From Paraconexibacter sp040581415 (GTDB lineage: Bacteria; Actinomycetota; Thermoleophilia; Solirubrobacterales; Solirubrobacteraceae), in contig NZ_CP114014.1 in the NCBI RefSeq assembly GCF_040581415.1, positions 5,332,001 through 5,396,000 of the forward strand: a stretch of 64,000 bases of DNA, written 5' to 3'. Under the pieces are notes generated by a model. The model was not told the DNA's origin. It worked only from the letters and a program-made list of their open reading frames with translations, and searched no databases. This document shows positions 7,429 through 18,100 of this stretch, piece by piece. The position numbers were made by a program, and so were the translations under genes. Position 1 is the stretch's first letter. Every line of letters begins with the position of its first letter.

Positions 7429-8511
7429 ATGGCCGCCCGCTGCATCCTGCCCCTCGCGCTGGCGTTCGCCGCCCTGGCCAGCACCCCCGCGGGTGCCGCC
7501 ACGGTCGCGACGCCGAACTCCTGCAAGTGGAGCATCGACGACGTCTACCGCGATCTCGACGTGACGCTGAGCGGGACCGTGGCCCCGTCCCCGCTGGTCC
7601 CCGGCGCGCCCGCAGCCCTGTCGGCGACGTCCGCACGGGCCCGAATTCCTGACTACATCGCCTCCAGCGGCTACAACACCGGCCTGCTCAAGGCGGGCGC
7701 GAACTCGATTCCGTCGACCGTCTGGCTGAGCGTCGGGTCGGGCGCCGAGACGCGGGTCGTCTCCGCGACGGTGACCGTGACGACGACGATCACCGTCGAC
7801 GCCGAGCAGAACTTCGTGTCGGCGACGCCGATGGACGTGACGGTCCCGCTCGCCGATACGAGCTGGACGGCGCCGCAAGCGGGCGCGCTCGCGCTGGCGC
7901 AGGCCGCGGCCGGGACCCTGCCCCGGCTGCCGATCGGCACGAACAACGCGCTCCGGCAGCCACTGGGCAGCGTCGTGATCCAGGCGGCGCTCAGCAACGA
8001 CGTGCGGATCGTGCTCGACTGCCAGCCCGGCCGCTCGCGGCCCGGGGGCGTCACCGTCGCCGCCGCCGCGCCGTTCGAGTCCGTCCCGGTCGCGACCCCC
8101 GACCCCGGCAGCCCGCCGGTCGTCCAGCCACCGGTCACGACCCCGCCCGTGGTCACCCCTCCGGCTCTCGCGGCACCGAAGCCGACCCTGTTCTCGCGGT
8201 CCCTGCGGCTGCGCCGGAACGCCATCAACGTCCTGGTCGGCTGCGGCAAGGGCGCAGGCGCGTGCTTCGGGACGGTCGAGCTGCGGACCGCGGTCAAGCA
8301 GCGGGTCGGCAGGCGGCTCGTGTACGTCACGGTCGCGCGCGGCAGCTACGCGACGGGGGCCGGGGCGCGCCGCACCCTGGAGCTCACCCCGACGGCCGCC
8401 GGTCGCGCCCTCATGAAGCGCAAGGCGTCCGTTGCGGTCCGCGTCCAGCTGCTCCCGCGGGACACGCCGAAGGTCGCAGCGGTGTCCAGGAAGGTCCCCC
8501 TCCGGACTTGA
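7429..8511 (+). CDS. secreted protein, paralogue of the 2640-4619 product
   Basis: This 360-residue protein starts at an ATG directly attached to an iron box. It has a signal peptide (MAARCILPLALAFAALASTP, cleavage near GAA/TVA), one extracellular domain bracketed by cysteines (NSCKWSIDDVYRDLDVTL to IVLDCQPG), a Pro/Val/Thr linker (PPVVQPPVTTPPVVTPP), and a basic C-terminal domain with CGKGAGACFGTVELR and RVGRRLVYVTVA. The first domain matches the first domain of the larger protein at 2640-4619 (YR-x-x-VTL and DCQPG motifs). The two flank the delta-60 and DtxR genes. I cannot name a function; low-iron expression is inferred from the box. Confidence 0.82.
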   Translation: MAARCILPLALAFAALASTPAGAATVATPNSCKWSIDDVYRDLDVTLSGTVAPSPLVPGAPAALSATSARARIPDYIASSGYNTGLLKAGANSIPSTVWLSVGSGAETRVVSATVTVTTTITVDAEQNFVSATPMDVTVPLADTSWTAPQAGALALAQAAAGTLPRLPIGTNNALRQPLGSVVIQAALSNDVRIVLDCQPGRSRPGGVTVAAAAPFESVPVATPDPGSPPVVQPPVTTPPVVTPPALAAPKPTLFSRSLRLRRNAINVLVGCGKGAGACFGTVELRTAVKQRVGRRLVYVTVARGSYATGAGARRTLELTPTAAGRALMKRKASVAVRVQLLPRDTPKVAAVSRKVPLRT

Positions 8512-8536
8512 GGAATCCCGACCGGCAGAGTATGTA
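8508..8536 (+). promoter_or_regulatory. probable promoter of the SirB1-like/FAS operon
   Basis: TTGAGG (8508-8513) and TATGTA (8531-8536) are separated by 17 bases, an arrangement close to a vegetative promoter. The -10-like element is followed at once by an iron box (8537-8550), the position where a bound repressor would block RNA polymerase. Confidence 0.5.
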
Positions 8537-8551
8537 TTAGGGTCTCCTAAT
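8536..8551 (+). promoter_or_regulatory. iron box upstream of the SirB1-like gene and FAS-I
   Basis: ATTAGGGTCTCCTAAT is a perfect 6-bp inverted repeat with a 4-base centre and includes TWAGG-N4-CCTWA at 8537-8550. It lies 34 bases before the ATG at 8585. No other promoter-like gap exists before the FAS gene at 9163. Confidence 0.7.
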
Positions 8552-8584
8552 CATCGCTCCGTCGTTCGACCCCAGGATCCCGTC

Positions 8585-9151
8585 ATGACCTGCATCTCCG
8601 ACAGCTGCCGCACGGCGTCCGACTGCACCCGGCACCTGAGCCTGCTGCTGCAGACGGACGACACGTCCACGCGGCTGAAGGCCGAAAAGCGGATCGCCGC
8701 GCTGGCCGAGGACCTGCGCGCGCTGCGGAGCGGCTCGGCCCGGAACGAGCTCGTGGCCGCCGGATCGCTGCTCCGGGCCCGGTTCACGGTCGACGCGTCC
8801 GGCTCCCGCGCGTCGCTGCGCCCGACGGACGTCCTCGAGACCGCGCAGGGCAACCCGCTCGTGCTCGGCGCGGTGGCCGTGACAGCGGCCCGGCAGGCCG
8901 GCATGGCGCTCGGCCTGCTCGCCGGTGCCCGTGGCCGCTTCGTGGTCGCCCACGCCACGCTCGCCCGGCCGCTCGTCCTCGACCTGCACGACGGCTTCGC
9001 GCTGCGCAACGTCGACGGCGACGAGTCCTCCTTCCGCTGGCTCTGCGCGCACGTGACGGCGCAGCGGGTCGGCGAGCTGCTCGCACCGCAGCCCGTCCGC
9101 CGGGTGCGCACCGGGGACACCCCGGCCCGGTTGGTCGCCTCGCCCAACTGA
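8585..9151 (+). CDS. SirB1/transglutaminase-like protein upstream of FAS-I
   Basis: This 188-residue protein starts at ATG 8585, with CAGGA about 8 bases upstream. The first half is helical. The second half contains GNPLVLGAVAVTAARQAG, then RGRFVVAHATLARPLVLDLHDGFALRN. This follows the SirB1 N-terminal (transglutaminase-like) pattern of G-x-P-L, a His-containing F-V strand and a D-x-x-x-G turn, though the usual PGHF segment is altered. Such proteins often lack proven enzymatic activity. The N-terminus is cysteine-containing (MTCISDSCRTASDC). The gene ends 11 bases before the FAS-I start, so the two are almost surely cotranscribed. Family assignment is moderate; the role beside FAS is unknown. 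Confidence 0.6.
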   Translation: MTCISDSCRTASDCTRHLSLLLQTDDTSTRLKAEKRIAALAEDLRALRSGSARNELVAAGSLLRARFTVDASGSRASLRPTDVLETAQGNPLVLGAVAVTAARQAGMALGLLAGARGRFVVAHATLARPLVLDLHDGFALRNVDGDESSFRWLCAHVTAQRVGELLAPQPVRRVRTGDTPARLVASPN

Positions 9152-9162
9152 TCACCCGACCG

Positions 9163-12100
9163 ATGAGCATCACCGAACCGTCCCCGGTGATGCCCGCCGT
9201 GCAGTCCCTCGTCGCCCGGCTGCGGGACAACCACGCGACTGCCGCGCTCACGTTCGCGGGCCAGGGCGCGGACCCGCTCGCCGAGCTGAGCGCGCTCGTC
9301 CGCACCGCGCCGGCGCTGCGTCCGCTGCTGGAAGGGGGCGCGCTCGCGGTGCAGCGCGCGGCCGCCGAGCCGGCGCTGCGCGACAGCGGGCTGCTGCGCC
9401 ACGGCTTCGACGTCGCCGCCTGGCTCGACGATCCCGACGGCGCGCCGGACGCCGACTACCTGCGGTCCGCGCCGGTGTCCGCCCCGCTCGTGCTGCTGGC
9501 GCAGGCGCTGCTGTGGGAGGCCGCCCGCACCGACGGCCTGCACGAGGCGGTCGCCGCCGGCGCGATCACCCGGACGGCCGGGCACTCCCTCGGCCTGCTC
9601 GGCGCACTGCTCGTCGCGGAGGCGCCGGAGGACGCGGTCGACGACGCGCGGCTGGCCCGTTACCTGCGGATCGCGCTCGGCCACGGGGTGCACGCGCTCG
9701 CCGCGACGCCCGCCGGCGCGTCCGCGCGCCCCACCGCTCCCGCCACGCCGATGGCGGCGGTCGGCGGGGTCCGCCACGACCGGCTTGCGGCCGTCGTCGC
9801 CCGCCTGAACCACGAGCGGCTGCGCCCGCAGGACGCCGTCCGCTGCGCGCTGGTGAACACCCGCACCCGCACCGTGGTCAGCGGTCCACCCGCGGCGCTC
9901 ACGGTGCTCCGCGACGAGCTCGAGCGGCTCGCCCGCGACGAGGAGGCCGCCCAGCGCGCCGGCCGGCGCGGGGGCTCGCCGCTGCGCTTCACCTGGAGCC
10001 CATTGCCCGTCGACGTCCCGTACCACGCGCTCTCGGACGCGGCTGCGGTGGACTTCGCCGGATGGCTGCGCGGGAGCGGGCTGCTCCCGGTCGCCCCCGA
10101 CCTCGAGCTGCCGGTGCTGTCCGGGAGCGACGCCCGCGACCTGCGCGCCCACCCCGACCTGGCTGCCGCGGTCGCCGCCGCGCAGCTCCGCGAGACCGTG
10201 CGCTGGGACCTGGTCTGCGGCGCGCTGGCCGCCGGCGAGACGGACTGGGTGCTGGACCTCGGGCCTGGGACCGCGGTCGCCCACCTGACCGCCGAGAACC
10301 TGCGCGGGAGCGGGGTGCGGACGCTCGGCCTCGCGTCGCCCGAGGGCCGCCGGCGCCTGGTGACCGCGGGCGCCGTCCCCGCGGGCCGCGACCTCGAGTA
10401 CGCAGCCTTCGCGCCGAGCGTCGTCGAGCTCCCGGACGGCCGGCGCCACGTGGAGACGCGCTACACGCAGCGGCTGGGCCGGCCGCCGATCGTGCTCGCG
10501 GGGATGACGCCGACGACGACGGATGCGCCGATCGTCGCTGCCGCCGTCAACGCCGGGTACACCGCCGAGCTGGCGGGCGGCGGCCAGCCCGACCGCTGGA
10601 CGCTGCACCGGCGGCTGGCCGAGCTCGAGGAGCTGCTCGAGCCCGGGCGGGAGCTCGTCTTCAACACGCTGCTGCTGGACCGCCACCTCTGGGACCTGCA
10701 CGTCGAGGGTGCTGCGCTGGTGCCGCAGGCGCGGGCCGCGGGCGCACCGCTCGCCGGGCTGACCGTGTCCGCCGGCATCCCGGACGCCGACGAGGCGATC
10801 GCCCTGCTGGACCGGCTCACCGCGCTCGGCATGCACGCCAACGCGTTCAAGCCGGGCACGCGCGAGCAGGTGGGCCGCGTCCTGGCGATCGCCGACGCGG
10901 CGCCGCACCACCTGGTCTGCGTGCAGCTCGAGGGCGGACGCGGCGGCGGCCACCACTCGTGGGAGGACCTGCAGGACCTGCTGCTGGACACCTACGACGA
11001 CCTGCGCCGCCGGGCGAACGTCGTCCTCTGCGTGGCCGGCGGGATCGCCACCCCCGCCGAGGCGGCCGACCTGCTGACGGGCGCGTGGTCGGTGGCGCAC
11101 GGCGAGCCGGCGATGCCGGTGGACGCCGTGCTGCTGGGGACGGTCGCCATGGCCTGCCGGGAGGCCGCGGCGTCGCCGGCGGTCAAGGCCGCGCTGGTGG
11201 CGGCGCCGGGCTCCGCGGAGTGGGTCCCGCGGCGGGCGGTCGACGGCGGCGTCACGTCGGCCCGCAGCAACCTCAACGCCGACATCCACCTGCTCGACAA
11301 CGCCGCGGCGCGGACGGCGCACCTGCTCGAATCGGTCGCCGGCGATGCCGCGGCCGTCGCTGAGCGGGCGGACGAGATCGTCGCGGCGCTGGCCACGACC
11401 GCGAAGCCGTACCTGGGCGATCTGCGCGGGATGACCTACCTGGAGACGGTCGAGGCGCTGACCGCGCGCCTGGCCACCGGCCGCGGCGGGCGCTACGACG
11501 ACGGCGCGTGGGGCCATCCGAGCTGGCGCGAGCGGGCGCTGCTCGTATACCGGCGGTTCGCGGCGCGGCTGGATCCGGTGGACGAGGGCGTCGTCGTGCC
11601 CGCGGTGGGGCACCTCGGCGACCTCGACGATCCGGCTGCTGCACTGTCGGCGTTCGCCGCCGCCTACCCCGATGCCGGCAGCACGCTGCTGGACCCGGCG
11701 GACGTCGCGCACGTGCTGGCGGTCTGTGACGGACCCGGCAAGCCCGTCCCGTTCGTCCCGGTCCTCGACGGCGAGGTCCGGCGCTGGTACATGGCCGACG
11801 CGCTGTGGCAGGCGCAGGACGACCGCCTGGGGGCCGACGGCGTCTTCGTCATTCCCGGGCCGCACGCGGTCGCCGGGATCACCCGCGCGGACGAGCCGGT
11901 GGCCGATCTGCTGCGGCGCTTCGAGGACGGTGTCCTGGACGCTCTGGGGGACGACGCGCAGGTCGCGGTCCGCGACCGCCTGGCCACCGAGGGGCCGCGG
12001 ACGTCCGCGCTGGCGCGGCTGGCCGGGACGCGGTCGGGGGTGGTGGCCGGGCTGTGCGTGGCGCCGACGGTCGTCGCCGACGGGACGCGCACGGCGCCGA

Positions 12101-15100
12101 ACCCGCTGCTGCGCCTGATCGGCGCCGAGGACGAGCTGGAGCTGGACGAGGCGCCCGACGGGACGATCGAGCGCCTGGTGGCTCGCTGCGGCAGCGAGCA
12201 GGTGGTCGTGAGCGTGGCGCCGGACGACGCGTCGGTGGTGCTGGTGACTGCGAGCGACGCGGTGTCCCGGTCCGTGAGTTCGTCAGGGCTGTTCGGGTCG
12301 TCCGCGCCGACGGGGTCGTCCGCGTCGTCCTCGTTGGAGGCCGACCCGTCGCGGTACGAGACGCCGGGTGGTCTGCAGCTGCGGTTCCGGGCGCTCGGCG
12401 ACGGGCGGTTCGCGGCGCTGGACTCCGGGGCGGCGCTGGCCGCCTACGCCGCGGGCGGCCTGGGCGTCGAGCCGCTGGCGCCCGGGGCGGACCCGTTCGG
12501 CGCGGGGGTCCGAGCGGCCTGGGCGTGTCCCGCCGGCCTGGCCGCGTCCTACGGCGCGCTGACCGGCGCCGCCCACCGCGGCGTCCCGCTCGACCTGGCC
12601 TTCACGCTCGCGTGGCCGGCGCTCGGCCGGCTGCTCGGCAGCCCGCCGCTGGCGGCGCACCTCAGCGCGCTGCTGCACGCCGAGCACGCCGTCACGCCGC
12701 TGGCCGCGTGGCCGCCGCGCGTGGACGAGGCGGGGACGGTCGTGGTCCGCGTCGTCGCGGTCGAGGACCCGGCCGACGCCCCCACGACCGTCCGGTGCCG
12801 CGCCCACCTGGCCGGCGAGCGGGGCCCGCTGGCCGACGTGGAGACCGTCCTGATCGTGCGGACCCCGGGTCCGGTGTTCGGGACGGGGGCGGGCGCATGG
12901 TCGTCGAGCGGCGGGATCGCCGGGCCGTCGTCGGCGGCGGACGGGACAGCGGGCCCGTCTGCGGTCGCCCCGGCAACACCAGACAGGCCCGATCCCCACG
13001 CGTCGGCCGCTGACGACGACCAGTCCGCCCCGGCTCCGGTCACCACAGGCCCGTCGTCTGTCGCCAGCGCGACACCGAACGGGCCAGATCCGGCCCCCGG
13101 TCCCGGTCCCGGAGTCGACGCGGACCGCCCCCGCACCGCACGCCCCGCGCTCGTGCTCGCCCGGGCCGAGGACGTCGCGCCCGACACCGGCGGGGCCTTC
13201 GCCCGGGTCGGCGGCGACCACAACCCGCTGCACCGCTCGGTCCTCTCTGCGCGCCTTGCCGGCATCGATCGTCCGGTCGTGCACGGGGCGTGGACCGCCG
13301 CGCGGGCCGGGGCGTTCCTGGTCGACGCGGTCTGCGGCGGCGACCCGGCGCGTGTGCGGTCGTGGCACGTCCGCTTCGTCGCGCCCGTCTTCCCGCACGC
13401 GCTGCTCGACCTGACCGCCGAGCGGGTCGGCGTCCGCGACGGGCGGCGGGTCGTCGCCGTCCGGGTCGAGGCCGACGGCGTGCTGGTGGCCGCGGCCGAG
13501 GCCGAGGTGCTGCCCGAGGCCACCGCGCTCGTCTTCCCGGGCCAGGGGGTCCAGCGACCGGGGCTCGGGAGCGAGAGCCGGGACCGCTCGCGCGCTGCCC
13601 GCGCCGTCTGGGACCGCGCCGATCGCTTCCTCCGCAGCCGATTCGGCGTGCCGCTGCTGGATGTCGTCGAACGCAACCCGGCGGCGCTGCGCCGCGACGA
13701 CGGGACCGTCGTCCGCCACCCGGAGGGCGTGCTGTTCCGGACCGAGCTGACGCAGCCGGCACTGGTCGCCCTCGCGGCCGCCCAGTCGGCGGAGCTGACC
13801 GATGCGGGGGTCGTCTCCCACGACGGACCGCCGGTCGCCGCAGGGCACAGCGTCGGCGAGTTCTCGGCGCTCGTGGCGCTTGGGGTGCTCGACCTGGAGG
13901 CCGCGCTCGAGCTGGTCTACCGGCGCGGAGAGGCCATGCAGCGGCACGTCCCGCGCGACGCTGCGGGGCGGTCCGCGTTCGGCCTCGCCGTGGTGGACCC
14001 GTCGCGGACGACGGACCTGGACCCCACCACGCTGGCCGCCCTGGTCGCGGACATCGCGCAGCGGACCGGTGCCGTCCTGGAGATCGTCAACCACAACGCA
14101 CTCGGCCAGCAGTACGCCGTCGCGGGCGACCGGGCCGCGCTCGACGCGCTGGTGGCTCGCGTCGGTGCGCGGGCCGTGCTCGTGGTGCCAGGCATCGACG
14201 TGCCGTTCCACTCGTCGGTGCTGCAGCCCGCCGTCGCCGACCTGCGGACCGCGCTGGAAGACCTGGTCGGGGCGGTCGACCATCGCCGCCTCGTCGACCG
14301 CTGGGTGCCGAACCTCGTCGGCCGGCCGTTCACCCTCGAGCCGGCGTTCGTGGCGGACGTCGCGGCGCGGACCGGCGAGGCGTTCGACGCGGCCGCCGGC
14401 CCCGACGACCTCGCGCGCGGGCTGCTGATCGCCCTGCTTGCGCACCAACTGGCCGCGCCGGTGCAGTGGATCAACAGCGTGCACGCCCTCACCGGGCCGG
14501 CCGCGACGGGTGGCCTCGGCGTCACGCGCATCGTCGAGGTCGGGCCGGCCGCCGCGCCGGTCCTGACGGGCCTGACCCGCGCGACTCTCGCGCACGCGGG
14601 CGGCGAGCCGCCGGCCGTGATCCTGCACAGCGAGCTCGACCGGACCGCGGTGCTGGACGCCGAGGAGCCGCCTGTCGAGGTCGAGGTCGACGCCGGCCTG
14701 AGCGTCGCCTCTGACACGGGCCGTCCCCCCGCGGCACCGAGCGTCCGTTCCCCCGCGTCAGGCGGCGGGGAAACCGACGGTCAACGCGCGCGATCGTCCG
14801 GCTCCGCCTCGAACGTCCAATCCCCCACACCAGGCGGCGGGGAAACCGACGGTCAACGCGCGGGATCGTCCGGCTCCGCCTCGAACGTCCATTCCCCCAC
14901 ACCAGGCGGCGGGGAAACCGACGGTCGGCCCGCGGGGCCGGCCGGTGCCCCCGCCCGACCGGTCGCCGACCAGCCGCTGCACGCCGGGCTCGCGCTCCGG
15001 CTCGCACTGGCCGCGCAGGCCCGCGTCCGCCCCGACCAGCTCGACGGGTCGGAGACCATCGACCAGCTGTTCCAGGGTGTCTCCTCGCGGCGCAACCAGG

Positions 15101-18100
15101 TCCTGATCGACATCGGCCGCGAGCTCGCGCTGTCCGGCGCGGAGGGCGTGCAGCGCCAGACGGTCGGCGAGCTCGTCGAAGCGCTTGCGGCGCACGCGTC
15201 CTACCGGTTCCCGGGGCCGTACCTGCGCGAGGTCATGGCCGCCGGGCTGTCCCGGGCGCTCGGTCGTTCCGGGCTCGGACGGCCGCAGGCGGCTCAGCAC
15301 CTGAGTGTGCGGTGGGGCCTCGGGCCGGGCCTCACCGAGCAGGCCCTCGCGGTCGCTGCCCTCGAGAGCCGCGAGGGCGCGTCCGCGCGCGGCGGGCCGC
15401 TCGGCCGGCTGGCGGACGACCTGCCCGCGAGTCCGGCCGACGCGCGTACCTACCTTGACGGGGCTGTCGCGCTGTTGGCGGACGACCTGGGCATCGTCCT
15501 GAGACCCTTCGCGGCCGCGGCGCCGAGCGCGTCGGCGGCGGTCGACCCGGCGGCCCTCACCCGCGTGGAGCAGGCCGTCCGCGCCGCGGCGCACGACCTG
15601 GTGGCGGCGCTCGACGGCGATGCCGATGACGGGGCGCCGCCCACGGCTCCGGCGGACGACGCCGCAGCCGACCGCGCACGGCTGGCCGTCCTCGATGCCG
15701 AACTCGGGACGGGCCGCGCGGACGAGGTCGCGCCGGCGTTCGACGCGCGCCGCCACGTCCGCTTCGACGACGCCGGGGCGACGGCCCGCTGGGACCTCGT
15801 CCGCGCCTACCACGCCGCTCTGGACGACCGGCTCGACCGGGACGGGCTCACGCACGCCGTCGCGCAGCTGGCGCTCCACGGCGCGGACCCGGTGCTGACC
15901 GGCTCGGCGCTGCACCTGGCCGAGCGCGCCGCGCAGCTCGGCCGTCCCGACGTCGCCGTCGCCCTGCGTGCGGCGGCCGTCCCGCGGGCGACCCCGCTGC
16001 CACCGGCGGGGCTCGGCGCGGACGGCAGTCCCGACGCGGCGCGTCCGGCCGACCTGCTGGACCGCCTCGTCGCCGCCGGCCACGAGCACCTCGCCGCCGC
16101 GCTCGCGAGCGCCCTCGAGACCGCCCCCGACCTGCGCGACGAGCGTGCCCTGGTGACCGGCGCGAGCCCGGGTTCGATCGGCGCGGCGCTCGTCCGCCAC
16201 CTCCTGCGCAGCGGTGCGACGGTCGTGGTGACCACCTCGACGGACACCGCGGCGCGGCGGCGCTGGTACCGCGACCTCTACCGCGCGGCCGCGGCCCCGG
16301 GCGCTGTCCTGCACGTGCTGCCCGCGAACCTCGGCTCGTTCGCGGACGTCGATGCCCTCGCGGCGTGGCTGCGCGAGCCCGGCGGCGCCCGGCGTGGCCG
16401 GCCCGAGCTGGCGCTCGACCCGCTCCCGCCCACCCTGGTCGCGCCGTTCGCGGCGCTGCCCACGGCCGGCGACCTCGACACCGCCGGGGCGGCGTCCGAG
16501 GCGGCCGTCCGCCTGCAGCTGCTTGGGGTCCAGCGGCTGATCGGCGCCCTGGCCGCGGACGCGTCGCCCGGTCGGCCGCCCGCCGTCCTGCTGCCGCTCT
16601 CCCCGAACCACGGGACGTTCGGCGGCGACGGCATCTACAGCGAGACGAAGGCCGCGCTCGAGGTCGCCCTGCGTCGCTGGCACGCCGAGCAGGCCACGTG
16701 GGGCGGCCGCGTGCGGCTGCTCGCGCCGCGGATCGGCTGGGTGCGCGGCACGGGCCTCATGGGTGCGAACGACCCCGCGGCGCGGACCGCGGAGGCAGCG
16801 CTCGGCATCCGGACCCTCACGGCCGACGAGATGGGCTGGCTGCTGACGGGACTGCTGTCCCCGGCCGTCCGGACCGCGTCCGCGCGTGCGCCCTACGAGG
16901 TCGACCTGACCGGCGGCCTGGCCGACGCGACCGGTGCGGGCGGGTTGCTGGGCGCGGTCCCTACCGGCACCGCCGGGTCCACACCGCCGCCGGTCGCCCC
17001 CACACCGTCTGACGTCCATTTGTTGTCGTCCGGACAGCCAGAAACGGACGTCAGACCGGTCGCGGAGCCCGAGCCCGCGCTGCCCGGTCCGCTGACGGGC
17101 TTCGCCGTCCGGCCGCGGATCCCGCCGCCGCCCGCCCCGACCGCGACCGTCGACGGCACCGGCACCGGCATCGCCGACACAGGCCCCGTCGCGTCCCCCC
17201 GCCTCGAGCCCCGCGACCTCGTGGTGATCGTCGGGACCGGCGAGCTGGGCCCGGGCGGCAGCGCCCGCACGCGCGCCGAGCTCGAGCGTGGCGGGCCGCT
17301 GTCCCCGCGCGCCGTCGTCGAGCTCGCCTGGGCGTGCGGCCTCGTCCGCGCCGAGCGCGACCGCTACGCGATCCGCTGGGTCGACGCGGCGTCGGGCGCC
17401 GTGGTCGCCGAGGGCGACCTGGCCGGCCGCTACCGCGACGCGGTCCGCGGCCGCATCGGGCTGCGGCCGCTGCACGACGACGGCGTCCTGGACCCGGAGG
17501 GGTTCACGGTGCTCGCGACGGTGCCGCTCGACCGCGAGCTGCGATTCGAGGTCGCAGGCCGCGAGGAGGCGGAGACGTTCCTCGCCGCCGACCCCGAGCG
17601 CACCCGCATCGCGCCGGCGGAGGACGGCGGCCCCGCTTGGACCGTCACCCAGGCGGCCGGATCGCTCGTGCGCGTCCCGCGGACCGTCCCCCACACCCGC
17701 CGGACGGTCGGCCAGCTTCCCGACGGCCTCGACCTCGGGCTGCTCGGCGTCCCCGACGACCTGCTCGCCACCGCCGACCGCATGGCGCTCGTCAACCTCG
17801 CCTGCAGCGACGCGGCGTTCCAGGACGCCGGCCTGACGCCCGAGCAGCTGCTGACCGGGGTGCACCCGGCGCTCGTCGCCAACACGCAGGGCGCCGGGAT
17901 GGGCGGGATGGCGTCGCTGCGGCGGCTGTTGCTCGACCACCTGCTGGGTCGCGACCGCCAGACCGACCGGCTCCAGGAGTCGCTCGGCAACGTGGTCGCC
18001 GCGCACGTCGTGCAGGGATACGTCGGGTCGTACGGCTCGATGGTGCACCCCGTCGCCGCCTGCGCGACCGCGGCCGTGTCGCTCGAGGAGGCGCACGACA

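Noticed and set aside
14739..14926. CRISPR-like array (44-base repeats, 28-base spacers)
   Set aside because: The spacers are nearly identical to each other, the repeats lie in frame within the FAS coding sequence, and no cas gene is nearby. A tandem palindromic repeat explains it better.
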